Shown: piece by piece, positions 1 to 11,543 of the stretch | Numbering within the stretch: the first letter of the stretch is position 1 | Layout: the number at the start of each line of letters is the position of its first letter | NCBI GenBank assembly: GCA_014898415.1 | Contig: RCTD01000033.1 | Span: 62,001-126,000, forward strand | Length of the DNA stretch: 64,000 nucleotides | Direction of reading: 5' to 3' | Source of the DNA: Stromatinia cepivora | Taxonomy: Eukaryota > Ascomycota > Leotiomycetes > Helotiales > Sclerotiniaceae | Program-made: the position numbers and the translations under genes | Notes under the pieces: model-generated | What the model saw: the letters and a program-made list of their open reading frames with translations, nothing else | Told to the model about the DNA's origin: nothing | Databases searched by the model: none

Positions 1-74
1 CCTCTTTTTTTTTTTTTTTCAAAAACACCGGTACACCATCCACTAATACCCAGGTGACTTACACATACCACAAG

Positions 75-734
75 ATGTCAGATTACTACGTACCAACTTC
101 AAGCGACTCAGAATCTCTAATCGAGGAACCAATCATTTGTTTCAACACTGATTGTAACTATCCCTTTGGTTCAGCATGTCAAGGTTGCACCATAGAATTT
201 GAAGCTCGAGCTGCTGCGAAAGAAAGAGCGAGAAAAGATGCTGAGGATGGAGTCGAGAAGGTCGCATCACAAAAACCCGTGGATATGAAATCTCAATCAG
301 GTAGTCGCGGTGAGGATATTTCGGAAAGAGTTGCCGACATTGTGGAAGATCTTAAAGCCATCTTTGTATTTACTCAACCTAAGCCACAGGAACCAAGTAA
401 GCTGACCTGGAAGAATTTACAAATTTATGATTCTACACCTGCACCACTCAGATCAAGTACAAGCTCCGGTAATAATCCTACTGATAACCAGAGGCTTAAT
501 TCTTGGCTCAGTAAACTTGTTAAAAGGACACTTGATGGACTTCTACTTAACCCTCCTTTCACTGGAGGTGCAGATGCAGAAGATGCAAAGGAAGTTGATT
601 GTCCGTACTGTTCTCTATCAATGGGAGAAGGAGCATGGAAAGAATTACATAAGATGAAGTGTAAATACGCTCACGAGGAAGCAAAGAAATTGGAAACTGC
701 AAAAGAAGAGTGGTCGAAGAGGAGGAATTGTTAG
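75..734 (+). CDS. Hypothetical zinc-finger-like protein, possibly truncated by an in-frame stop
   Basis: The first ATG in this frame is at 75; the frame is open further upstream but only from a GTG, so ATG was chosen. The 219-residue product is not recognised. It has a Cys-rich N-terminal segment (CFNTDC then ACQGC, about residues 22-38) and near the C terminus a C-x2-C-x12-H-x3-C arrangement starting at CPYC, which would suit a small zinc-binding knuckle. The last residues (AKKLETAKEEWSK) look like a degenerate copy of an Ala/Lys-rich unit. That unit occurs twice more in the same frame just after the TAG at 732-734, running to a TAA at 873-875. The TAG therefore looks like a nonsense change or a readthrough stop inside a once longer gene of about 266 codons. 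No intron joins the parts in frame. A pyrimidine-rich tract (T19) lies 50 bp upstream. Moderately sure it is a real gene; function unknown. Confidence 0.6.
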   Translation: MSDYYVPTSSDSESLIEEPIICFNTDCNYPFGSACQGCTIEFEARAAAKERARKDAEDGVEKVASQKPVDMKSQSGSRGEDISERVADIVEDLKAIFVFTQPKPQEPSKLTWKNLQIYDSTPAPLRSSTSSGNNPTDNQRLNSWLSKLVKRTLDGLLLNPPFTGGADAEDAKEVDCPYCSLSMGEGAWKELHKMKCKYAHEEAKKLETAKEEWSKRRNC

Positions 735-875
735 ACGAAGGAAGTAATGGAAGCTGCATATAGCTGGACTAAACTGTTAGATTCAAATCACCCCAAATCC
801 GAGGCTAAGAAAATATTGGAAGCTGCATATAGCTGGACTAAACTGTTAGAACCAAATCATCCCAAAGCATTCTAA
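735..875 (+). pseudogene. In-frame C-terminal extension made of tandem 23-codon repeats
   Basis: After the TAG at 732-734 the same frame stays open for 46 codons to TAA at 873-875. It encodes two nearly identical units (EAAYSWTKLLDSNHPK and EAAYSWTKLLEPNHPK), spaced exactly 69 bp, so the duplication keeps frame. An ATG at 747 could start a separate short peptide, but the resemblance to the end of the upstream frame argues for one broken or readthrough gene. Confidence 0.5.
749..869 (+). repeat. Tandem duplication, 69-bp period, two copies
   Basis: Copies start at 749 and 818. The first about 33 bases (GGAAGCTGCATATAGCTGGA onward) are identical and the next 17 differ at only three positions, so the duplication is recent at DNA level. 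Confidence 0.85.
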
Positions 876-3332
876 ATCTGACCATAAATTGAATTATTTT
901 TATCAAATATACTATTCCGAATGTATATGTGACATATCGAACTGAAGTGTGAGAGAGTGAGTGAGACCCTCTGAAGTAAATATTAGCTTTGGTGTTGTGA
1001 TAGTCCTCGTGAACAATTAAGGCGACCACTCTAGACACTCTAGATTTAGTAGAATGCGGCTTTTTGTTGTTTTCCCCACCAGTAGAACTTATTGCGACAT
1101 GTAACCAATCATAAGGTATTTTTAAAAAAGCGCTAAGGGTATTTCACTAACACAAGGCTACAGTATGCCAAGTAGTCAGCCTGAGACAATGCCGTTCAAC
1201 ACTAGCTGACAACCAATCTTCCAAATTCATATAGTCAGGCACGACAAGTTGATATTGCCGTTTATCTTTTTTTCCCGTGCAAATAAGAACGGGAAGATGG
1301 AGCGAGTGAGAGAGAGGAGAGAAATTAGAATAAGGCTTGGTTTAATGTTTCGAAGCTCTTTGGAATTGAATTTGATTGAAATTGAGACCAGCAGGAATAT
1401 TAGGAAACTCTAAAATTGAAGACCTTGATGAAATTGTACCACTTTGGAAGGTTACGACCTTGATGGTTCAAGATGGTGTGATAATAACCAATATTAGAAA
1501 GGACTCCAACGGTCGCATAGATAGAACTGTGGGTCAGAAGACTCGGTCATGTGATCAAATCCGAACAAGTCTTTGGAGCTAGCGGATCAAATTGGCCAAA
1601 TCTGCTATCTCTTGCCTTGACGTGATAGAATACATATCTACCATCGGAGATATCTATCACAGCCAGGTTCTTGACATGTGATGCAGGATTAAGGGTATCT
1701 TCAGGGAGGCCAAACAACGCACATTCATTTATTATCTATGAAGGGAAGAACTCGAGTCAGCAATACATATCTTTAGGTTTAACTCTGACCTAATTGACCT
1801 GAGTATTGTGAAGTGACTTGCGCTCCATTGATAAGAGTGGTGGCCCTACGTTTTATCATCTTCCATTTGAACCACTTGAATACCAACAATGATATGAATC
1901 AATCATGAGGTCGTCTCCTAACGCGAGATGAGATGTACATACATTCGTATAATGTATGTTTTGCTTGCTATGAATGGAAGGAAAGATATGTCGGTCGAAC
2001 GCACTAGAGATAACCACGGACTCGTCAGATAGATATGGGATATGGGAAATCCAACATCTTAGCAAATAGAATAGATGATTCGAATTTCTGTATCTCCCTA
2101 TTCGATGTCTAGAAGGAGTGCGGTATATCCGGAATTGACACGTAACTTTGAAGTTTCAGTCATAACACAGTCCAAAGATCGTCTTGATAGTAAGAAAGCC
2201 TTATCAGTATAGAAGTGGGTCGATAGAGACCAGTTAGATGTAACGAGGCTACGTCTTTTCTTAGGTATATTGAGAACAAATCGAGGAAGGTAAAAAAGTC
2301 CGATGTAAAAAAGAAGAATGACCTAGGTATCGATAAATCTGTGGCTGAATTGTGGCGGGTATAACTGTTTGGTTACCTTCTTAAGATTTGACTCATTTTG
2401 TTTTCTGTACTTTGGTTAATGCACAATGCTTGATTCATATATTAGGTAGTAGGTAGCAATCGTAATACACGATGAATACATATTGTAGGCGGCAGACTGC
2501 AGCAAGTTGTTGGAGATGTATTTAGAATTTAGTATGATTGGTTGGTCTCGATAGTTGACAAAGGGATGTTGTACTCATACATCTAGATGCATTTTTTTTA
2601 TACCTTTATCATTCAATCGGAAGGGATCGGACATATAGCCGGTGACTCGGTCAACAAGATAAAAGTATATGATATATTTAAAATGCCCCCTTTTGTACCT
2701 TAAGGAATGAATCATAGTATCCCTGATGAAAAAGACGATAATCCTTGGAGTTACATGTATCATTATGCAATGACCGCAATTTTTAATATGTGATATGTGT
2801 GGATGTTCCAGGGATACCGAAGTAAAATACGATCCCCTCAATCTACTTTATCTGTTAGGCAATGATGGTAACGGCATGCAGAAAGTGCGGAGATGTAGTA
2901 TTAATTTGTCCAATTATGTTGATATTTACATCATTTTAAAAGAGAAAACCGAGGAGAATGAAAGATTAAATTCAATGATGATTGGTTGAAGAGAAGTGAG
3001 TCGACATTAGGTGGAAGTTGTGAAAGGTTTCAATTTCTTATCGGTTAGCCGATTTTTTGTTATCGGAGGAAAAGATTATCTCTAATTAGCACTGAATGCA
3101 GCTTTTACTTTTTACCTACCTAGTATAGTACCTTATTACTGCTTTGGTTGGTTGGTTGGTTATTAGTGCTTGGTGCAGTGCTTAATTCCTGTTACCTTGA
3201 TTATTACTACACACATATATCTAATATCTACCTACACATGCGCAAAGGAAAGCAACCTTCACTTAACACAGACCTCCAAAGACTTTCAAAGCTCAAGATT
3301 CCCTTTTTATTTCATTGTTCAGAATTGAATGG
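876..3332. other. Long intergenic stretch, no confident gene
   Basis: No ORF with clear protein-like composition or splice support was found on either strand, apart from one candidate exon on the minus strand at 1547-1735 listed separately. Several short ORFs (1376-1582, 1856-2065, 2575-2841) have no recognisable content. Confidence 0.5.
1547..1735 (-). other. Candidate orphan exon or gene remnant
   Basis: On the minus strand a 62-codon frame ending in TGA at 1547-1549 starts directly after a CATAG acceptor-like site (rc of 1736-1740). It has well-mixed, protein-like composition, including DISDGRYVFYHVKARDSRF. No ATG lies in this frame upstream of the fragment. A minus-strand ATG followed by an open stretch lies upstream (about 1800-1860), but I found no donor that joins it in phase. 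It could be the last exon of a gene, a decayed gene, or chance. Family not recognised. Confidence 0.25.

Positions 3333-3406
<74 letters not shown>
3333..3406 (+). repeat. (AATC)18 microsatellite
   Basis: Uninterrupted tetranucleotide repeat of 18 units plus two bases, about 730 bp upstream of the atg13 start. It makes an artificial Asn-Gln-Ser-Ile ORF in one frame. Not expected to be coding. Confidence 0.97.
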
Positions 3407-3407
<1 letters not shown>

Positions 3408-3753
3408 TTTCAAAATATTATATCTTCATTTTAGAATTTGTACCTTATCATTCATTCCCGTCACTTTGAATGAATTCTTATCAAATCAATTAGGTTATAT
3501 AATAGCTGGATCACGAGGCTCAATTCTACTATCAAAAGATTACAGTATCCACCACCTGCATGACTCTTGATCGCCATCCATCTGAGCTTCAACCTCATTG
3601 TACCACCATAACTTCTATACAACTTCACCAAATTTTAAATTTTTATCCCGCCCAAACTATTCTTGCGCAATAATTTCATCAATCAACCCTCGAAAGACGT
3701 TTAATATTCACCAATTTAACGAAAGATATTAACTCGATTCATTGTCCAACCTT

Positions 3754-4007
3754 ATGCCTCACTGAAAGCCTACTCGTAAAGATGTTTGTTGCTTAAATTC
3801 AGTACCCACTTCGAGCACCTTCCCCCCAACAACGCCTTCTTCTTCCCTACCAGTACCTTGGAGGATACCGATACGGACCTCCACAATCCTGGACTACAAC
3901 CATACTCAGAGATAAAACTCTAGAACCCTCGAAGAATATCATATTATTGAACTACGATGGATGCCCAAGTTATGTGGTATCTTGAAACCGCTTTATTTAT
4001 CATCTAG
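3754..4007 (+). promoter_or_regulatory. Three short upstream ORFs before atg13
   Basis: ATG-started mini-ORFs lie at 3754-3765 (3 codons plus stop), 3782-3796 (4 codons plus stop) and 3957-4007 (16 codons plus stop), all closing before the atg13 ATG at 4134. No further ATG lies between 4007 and 4134. If the transcript starts upstream of them they could reduce initiation at atg13. Whether they are in the mRNA cannot be seen here. Confidence 0.35.
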
Positions 4008-4133
4008 AACTACGATTGTTGAAGTTTGAAACCTGCGTACGAGTATTATCTTTCTGCAAATACCAGCGCATCTTGCATCTGCTGAGGCGACAGCGTGCTA
4101 CGATTCAACATCTACGTCAGCAATTATCATATA

Positions 4134-7110
4134 ATGCATCAGCATCCTCGGCCATCACCTATAACGGCCTCACCAGCCTCATCACCACGAACAAATCCAA
4201 CTCGAACAAACAACCCTAGAGAAGAAAGTCGAACTGGTCATTCGAGATCAGTGTCCGATATGCCACATTATCAAGAGGTAGATGATGCTAGTGGAGATGG
4301 TGGAGCCATGGCTGCTACTGGCCCAAGTCGAGAAGCGGTCAGGAAAATGGATCAAATCATTCAAGTCAGTGATACTCAATCATCGTTCATCCTCGACCTG
4401 CATTTGAGACAAAGCTAACGTGAACACTCCCTCTAGAACTTCCATACGAAAGCTGCGATCATCGTTCTAGGATCAAGAGTAGGACTTCCTGTAGTCTTCA
4501 CCAAAGAAGGAACCAAGAAAGTTAATAAATGGGTATGTTTTGGTGTTATTCTTTCAGTTTGATGCTGCCGTAACTAACTGTTCCCTCTGATAGTTTCAAA
4601 TCGAAACTGATGATACCGATGCATATCGAGATGAGCTTCATACTTGGCGAATGTGCGGCGGCTTCCAGAATCGACCACCGCCACTGATAATAGAAACATA
4701 TCTCGATACTTCACACTTAACGAGCAGTCAGAGATTGGTTATCGTGGATGATTTGGGGAAGCGATGGGATGCTTTGGATGCCTTAAGTAATTCTTGTGGT
4801 TCGAATGATGGACGTAGCGAAGTCATACTAGAACGTTGGAGAATTGAGCTCAGAGACATTCCTGGGGAGCAGCCTTATGATTTTGGGTCTACATTACCCA
4901 CTATCTACAAAAAGTGCATTGTCTTCTTCCGCTCGTTATATTCAACAGCCAAACTTGTGCCAGCTTGGAAATTCAAGAAGAACCTAGGGAAGAATGGATC
5001 ACCAACAAACTCATTAATTATCAATTGCCGTATTACAACCGGTGATACTCTACCACGTCGAATCGATGGCTTAAAGCAACCCATATTTGATCATAGTGGC
5101 CCAGTCACCTCAACTTACGTTCTTGGAACTACTGATACTCCAGCTGGTCAAATCTTTGCAGAAGTAACATATCGAAATGATTGTAACTTTCGTGTTGATG
5201 ATTCCGAATCTCTTCTTAGTTCAAGATTTATGGGTGCAGATGAACATTTTTTTACGCCTTCGTTGGCCGCTAAAGGAGATTTAAGTCGACGAAGGTCAAC
5301 AAAGCAAACTGAAATCGGGTCACTTCCAGCACACAAGCAGCTTACAGATGATTCTGGTCCGGTTCAAACATATGGAAGTTTATCAACATTCCATGGAAAT
5401 GCCCCACCAAGAGGCTCATCCCCAATGTCCGCCTTGAGGGCTCAAAGACCCATCGGATCAGATACAAGTTCTCCGCCTGTAGGATCTCTACCACACTCAC
5501 GACCATCACTCACATCGAAAGGTTCTTTAAAGTCGTTGGAAGGTATTGCGATGGCGAGAAGACCATCATTGTCGTTTCAGCCATTTAAGGCTGGCTCTCT
5601 ATCTTCCTCCCCTAGCCGTGCTACTTATGCTAGTGAAACTCTACCTGCATCCCCAGGATCTCTACCTAGAGCATCAGGGATTAGTGCACTTGCGCAAGCA
5701 AGAAATCGTTCTTCTCTTACAGCTGGAATGCCAGCTACCCTGAGAGGTGGCCCCGTGACCTCAGATAATGTTGTTCCAACATCTGTCTCAAGCTCACCAA
5801 AACCTGCTCCAATCGTCCGATATAGCAGCAGCTTCACACACCGTCGCAGCAGACCATCTTATGGAGGAGCTAGCAAGTTAGTTGATGATGATCAAGGTAG
5901 CAGTGGCAAACAGAGTCTTTCCTCTTCTGTGCAGCCAGGTTCTGGTATTCTTGCAGAAGCTGGAACAGGAGGAAGTTCCGGATCGTTACAAACCGATGAT
6001 GACAATATATCCGATTTCTTGAAGCTCCTGGATAGTAAGAAGACCTTACAAAGCTTTGAGCCTTCCGGAGAAGCATCGAAAAAAAGAGCCACTGCACAAT
6101 TATCCAAATTTCAATCAATGCGGGACTCACATAATGCTTTGACCGATTCTATGGCTTCCTCAAGTATGCTGCAACGATCTTCAAGCTCTTCAAGTCGACA
6201 ATTGTCTAGCGTACCTCCTATGGTTGCTGCCACCTCAATCTCAGCAGCATCCTCCCCTGGCAAACCCATCTCGCCACACACTCCTCACACTCCAGCCATA
6301 CCTTCAAGATTGAGTGCAAATTCAATAGCTGAGTACGACCAACCACGAAGGGTGACTCGACGAAGTAGGACCACAGAGGCAAGGTTAGAAGATGTTCAAG
6401 ATAATGATCACTCGAATGATGCTGGTACAAATGCTATCGATATTCCTACCTCCCCACGACCCTATTATCCCCACGCTCGAAGATCAAGTTCCGTCGCTCA
6501 GCAACATAGATCACTGGCAATTGACGATGATTTGGGCGATCTTCCATTTGGAGTACATAGAAGTATTAGCTTAGGAGCCGATGATCGAGAACCACCAAGC
6601 CTAAGTACCCTTTTGAACATAGGGCAAGCCTCTGATGATGTGGAATCACCAACTGGACAATCACCATCCCTACTTCAACCAGCTCCTCGCATCTCCGAAG
6701 CTTGTACTGCCATGTCTCGTCAAGCCTCGTCATCTTTGGAAGCTCATGATTCGGAAGTTCCTCAGCTTTCTCGATTTAGTGGCCCAGGATCTGCAAACTC
6801 ACCATATCGACCACGTATCGGCAAAACTGGTGGACGTGGAGTTACTCCACCACAAACAGGTTCTTTCTCTAGCCTTTTGGTAGATAGAGGAAGTGCAAGT
6901 GGCAGTGAAAGAGCTGGTGGGGGTAGATATAGTTTCAGTAGAGGTATGGGAGCATATGAAGCAGATGATGAACCACTTCTCTTCGATATGAGTGAGATTG
7001 GGCGAGACATTTCCCGAAGAAGCATTGACGAACCCAGAGGAGGATACGAGGCAAGTAGGGGAGGTGATTCTGGCTCAAGCAGTCGTAGAGGTAGCCGATG
7101 GGGCAGGTAA
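4134..7110 (+). CDS. atg13: Autophagy-related protein 13 (Atg13), Atg1 kinase complex scaffold
   Basis: Exons 4134-4364, 4437-4532 and 4594-7110 give 947 residues. Intron 1 starts GTCAGT, has GCTAAC and ends CTAG; intron 2 starts GTATGT, has TAACTAAC and ends ATAG. The 4134 ATG is the first in frame; upstream the frame opens only with GTG. Exon 2 supplies VLGSRVGLPVVFTKEG, and exon 3 begins FQIETDD and contains ILERWRIELRD and the strongly conserved YKKCIVFFRSLY...PAWKFKK block (about residues 214-238). These are the N-terminal HORMA-like domain of Atg13. The remaining about 650 residues are Ser/Pro-rich and presumably disordered, as in the family, where this tail binds Atg1 and Atg17 and is phosphorylated by TOR. 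Atg13 acts at the phagophore assembly site when starvation induces autophagy. Length is normal for filamentous ascomycetes. Identification is secure; exon 1 upstream of the HORMA core is less conserved. Confidence 0.93.
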
Positions 7111-8415
7111 TATATTCCAAAATACGAAACGAGTATTGAGACAGGATTCCAACTTCGTTTCGACAATTGATGCATTGCACGTCATTTACGATTATAAGAT
7201 ATGCTGTATAGTTTGGAGATACATAGCGAAGTGCGCGTTGATTTTATTTTGATAGCCATCGGACGGAGTCAAGGTTTGATTCTTTTATCACAATGTTTTT
7301 TACCGATTGATTCTTTCTGGGATGGCAAATGGGACATTGATTTCCTTTATTTTGGCGCATCTCGTCTTGTAATTATTTAACCTGATGCTGATGGTTCAAG
7401 GAAAGGGGAGGTTCGGTCATAAATTGAATGGGCAGTTTATTTCGGATGGGTTTGGATTTGATACCTTGGTGTTATTAAGAGTTGATGGATGGATAGGGGA
7501 GGGAATGGATAAGGAGTGTGTGTGTAAGGGGAATGAAATACATACATCAATATTCAATATTCACATACAATATCTATATTATGAAGAAACTCTACTCACT
7601 TATATTTGTAATCGGTTTAAATGTATGAGTGTTATGGTGTTATATGGGTGGTGAGTGGTGATTCTGGACTTTTATCGAGTAACTTCTATGATGTTTTGAT
7701 TGAATGTTTCTTTTCTCTGTTCCCCACAAATTTCGAGGTGGATAGATTATCCAATCGCAATCGAGTTACTAGATAGATTCAAGTACATTTCCGAAGATCC
7801 GAGGTCGGTCCGCTCGGCATACAGAAGTGCATGGGTAGCTTTCCCCGCATACGTACGGCCAGAAAGTTTACAGCACATTCCTATTCTGGTTTAAAGCTTA
7901 CGGGTAGGGCTATTTGAGATATCAAATGGGTATAGATTTACAGAATTTATACTACATATAGTAATGTTTCTGGAGTAGATTGAATATGAGCGAATATTTA
8001 ATCGGTTTTGTTTTGTCAGTTTTGATTTATTAGGAAAAGTACCGAGTAATTCATTCTATTGGCTACCTAGTTTATTCAGGTTTTACCCCGCCAAATCTAA
8101 ACGGGCTGCACGAGTAGGATGAGCTAGATGAGACGACAACGATACCGTAATGATGGTTTGAAATCATGTTTTTGCATCCTTCATTCTGGAGAACAATTAT
8201 TTTGGAGAAAAGACAATCATATTGACTGATTAATATTTTGAATCAATTACAACATAATATCGCTTTTGCAATTCAGCATTATATCGTCACTACAATATAG
8301 CTTCGGTTGGCATTACATTAGCATTCTGGGTTGGAACATCGGGAATACCATTTGAATTGCAGATAATTATCAATACTTGGATAATTTATAACGAAAGCGT
8401 AGGGATATCTTCAAT
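7111..8415. other. Intergenic region between atg13 and the transhydrogenase gene
   Basis: Holds the 3' flank of atg13 and the promoter of the next gene, both on the plus strand. Short ORFs (7385-7654, 7700-7894) have no recognisable content. No RNA gene or repeat seen. Confidence 0.5.
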
Positions 8416-10609
8416 ATGTCTGCTATACGGATTGCTCCAACTGTAAGTATTGGTCCCAGTTCTTACCTTCCCGTTCTATACCAGGGAGGCCCATAATCGA
8501 CAAGCAGATATTCAATCACTCGACAATGATAGATTGGCTCTATGCTACACAAGCTGACCCCTATCCCCATATTTCTTAATCAATAACTCCTATCCAAAAC
8601 TAACAACCTCAACCAGAAAGCCACCCGTGCAATGAACCTCCTCCGCACAATCCAATACACCCACCCACCCAACTGTCCCTGCCACGGCAATCCCTCCCAC
8701 CACCATCACCACCAACCAACCTCCAATCTCCTCCACCACGCCAAACGAAATCTCCAAAGAAACTATGCTACCCCGCTCGATACCACCAGACAAAAAGAAT
8801 ACGCGTTTGAGATGGCGGCTAGCAGTATTAGATTTGGACCCGGAGTGACCAAGGAGGTGGGCATGGATTTTCGGAATTTGGGCTCGAAGAGGGTGCTGGT
8901 GGTTACGGATCAGGTGGTTAGGGGTTTGGAGGCGATGAGGCAGGTTGTGGAGGGGTTGAATAGGGAGGGCGTGGAGTTTGGCGTTTTTGATGCTTGTAGG
9001 GTCGAACCGAAGGATACTTCGTAAGTTTTTTTTTGCGCCCGGGGGGGGGGTTGATGTTTTTGTGATTCATCGGATTTTTGTCTTGACACTTCTTGGTGCA
9101 AGCGAGGGATGTGGTCTTCAAGTGAGATGACTGCATGAGTTTAACATGCTTGGTGGCATTTCTGTCGTTTGATGTACTTAAGATCAAGACAATCCCTGAC
9201 AAACACAACAGCGTCAAAGAAGCAATTGAGTTTTCTAAAACCTATCAACCAGATGCAATTCTAGCAGTTGGTGGTGGTTCAGTAATCGACACTGCTAAGC
9301 TCATGAACCTCTACACCTGCTATCCAGAAGCCGATTTTATGGATTTCGTCAACGCTCCTCTCGGAAAAGGTAGACCCATAGACAAACCCCTCCTACCCCT
9401 CATCGCCGTCCCCACCACCGCCGGAACCGGCTCCGAAACAACCGGCACCGCAATCTTCGACCTCGTCTCCCACAAAGCCAAAACGGGCATCGCGCATCGA
9501 AATCTCAAACCCCTCCTCGGAATCTGCGATCCCCTAAACACGCGCACCATGCCCTCAGCCGTCCACGCAAGCTCGGGTCTCGACGTCCTCTGTCACAGCT
9601 TGGAGAGTTGGACAGCGATTCCTTATTTTGAGAGGACGCCGCGTCCTGCAAATCCGATTGAGAGGCCGGCGTATCAGGGGGCGAATCCTATTAGTGATAT
9701 TTTTTCAATGCAGGCGTTGAGGAGTACGGCGAGGTATTTGCTGAGGGCGACGAGGGATCCGGAGGATTATGAGGCGCAGAGTCAGATGTTGCTTGCGGCT
9801 ACTTTGGCGGGGGTGGGGTTTGGGAATGCGGGGGTGCATTTGTGTCATGGTTTGTGTACTCATTTTCTCTCTGTTTATCTCTTTTCCGTTGTTCCGCATT
9901 CGATAACGGTGATTCTGTGCGTCCAATAGTCTGGACTGCAATTACGGAATCAAGGACTCTGGAATATTGGAATTGCTTTGATTATGGAATCTATTCAGAA
10001 CCCAAAGTTTATCGAGATGATCGAGGCATTTTCAAAGATTCCGGGTTTGAAGGATCTTGAATTCGACTGCAGTCCGCACTATTAGACGCAATAGGTGTTT
10101 TGCGAGCTGCATTCAGCGTTTTCGAATTCCAGATGGATGAGCAGAGTTCTTCTGGTTTGAGTCATATGCTAACAGATGTAGGAATGTCTTATCCAATTTC
10201 TGGTCAGAATCCAGGATACACACACCCAGGATACGTGACCAACACTCCAATCATCCCACATGGAGTATCAGTCGCCGTTTCTGCTCCCGCAGTATTCCGC
10301 TTTACTGGTGCATCCAACCCCGAACGACATCTTGCAGCAGCCGAGTGCTTCGGTGTTGACATCTCCAACGTCAAAAAGGAAAGTGCCGGTGCTGTTTTAG
10401 CAGAAGCACTTGAGAAATTCCTTGAGGAATTAGGAGATCAACCAAAAGGACTCAAGGATTTAGGTTTCAAGAGAGAACATATCGATGGATTGGTTGAGGG
10501 TACGATTCCTCAGAAGAGAGTCTTGATGTTGGCACCGAATTTGGCCGAGGAAATTGGAGAGGAGAGGGAACAGTTAAGAGCGCTTTTTGAGGATGCGATG
10601 GGGATTTAA
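8416..10609 (+). CDS. Hydroxyacid-oxoacid transhydrogenase, mitochondrial (ADHFE1/HOT-type, iron-containing alcohol dehydrogenase family)
   Basis: Exons 8416-8442, 8617-9020, 9212-9849 and 10182-10609 sum to 498 codons plus stop. The splice at 9212 was chosen because it restores the family reading DTS-VKEAIEF; that at 9849/10182 restores CHG-MSYPISG. The N terminus is rich in Arg, Lys and His without acidic residues and has RNYATP near residue 53, fitting a mitochondrial presequence. AVGGGSVIDTAK (about residues 162-173) is the nucleotide-binding loop and TTAGTGSETTGTA follows. Expected iron ligands are Asp268 and His272 (LDVLCH), His356 (CHG) and His383 (IIPHG). GMSYPISG instead of the bacterial HxxxH form is typical of HOT. 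The enzyme is expected to couple oxidation of 4-hydroxybutyrate to reduction of 2-oxoglutarate. Substrate cannot be read from sequence. Intron 3 is long (332 bp) with its branch site GCTAAC close to the acceptor; intron 2 contains a G10 run at 9041-9050. Confidence 0.9.
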
Positions 10610-11543
10610 TGAATGATTTGTTTTGTATTTATTGGAAGGTGATCTGTTGTATGTAGGTATGAAATGTATATATTTTTTTTTGGTTGAATTGATTGATTAA
10701 TTGACTTTTCTCGCTGGTCTTCAACCCGAAAGATGCTTGCTGCCTTAAAGGTTGATTCAATTTTCTTAATTTCTTAATTTCTTAACCCTCATTCACCTTC
10801 TTTCTCACTTTCTCGCACAATACAATGTAATAAAAAAAAATTCAAAAATCCAATCTCAATCTCAATAATTAATAATTGATATAGTACACAAATTGGTTAC
10901 AGATTTTACAAACTTATTCATCTATCAATCTTTTCCCCTTCTACAAATTGAATTTCTGATTATACAAGTGTCAATAGATAAAGGAACTCGGTCTGCTTTA
11001 TTTGACGATTTCTCCTAGGGTTTTTTATCGGATTTTTATTTTATTATACTCGTTCTTTTTTTGAGAGGGAGGGAGAGAGAGAAGTTCGGGGTTTCTGGGT
11101 GGATTTTTTGATTGAGAGGGGTTTTGAGAGGGGGTTTGAGTTGAGAGTTGAGTTGAGTTGAGTTGATTGAGTTTGAGAGTGGATAGGTGGGAGAGGATTT
11201 ACGATTTGACTAGTTGGATTTCTGTGAGAGGGGGGTGTGGTTCTTTTGAAGGAAGACAGGGAAGATTGGATTGGATTCGATTGAAGGATTGAATTGAGAG
11301 ATTGAGAGAATCAGAGGGTTTCATCAAGTCAAGTCCAGGTATTCAAGGAGACAACTTGGATTAGATTGTTTCACCGGCCTTCCTCATACTCGAACTCATT
11401 TTAATCTGAACTGAATTGATTCAATTCAAATCGAAAAGCTCACTCTTTCATCCAACTATCCGACTATCCATCAATTCATCTCGCAAACAATACTCAACTC
11501 AGTGGGATCCTCATCATCTCAATCTTCAACTACAATCACAGTC
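10610..11543. other. Intergenic region and probable 5' leader rich in GA and TTGAG repeats
   Basis: After the transhydrogenase stop there is an AT-rich 3' flank. About 11060-11320 is purine-rich on the plus strand with GAGAGG runs and a short TTGAG tandem (about 11137-11165). No gene seen; the start codon at 11544 follows directly. Confidence 0.5.

Noticed and set aside
661..734. 74-bp intron removing the TAG in the first gene
   Set aside because: Donor GTAAAT and acceptor TTAG exist, but joining shifts the frame to an early stop and removes the last zinc-ligand Cys; no clear branch site.
3148..3570. 140-codon ORF containing Asn-Gln-Ser-Ile repeats
   Set aside because: It is produced by the (AATC)18 microsatellite; the rest has no protein-like features.
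4095..4133. N-terminal extension of Atg13 upstream of 4134
   Set aside because: The upstream start would be GTG; the first in-frame ATG is 4134.
4016..4219. ORF overlapping the atg13 start, considered as an overlapping uORF
   Set aside because: Its first codon is TTG; there is no ATG in this frame before the atg13 start.
8590..9217. Minus-strand ORFs at 8590-8793, 8910-9101 and 8918-9217
   Set aside because: Antisense to the confirmed transhydrogenase exons.
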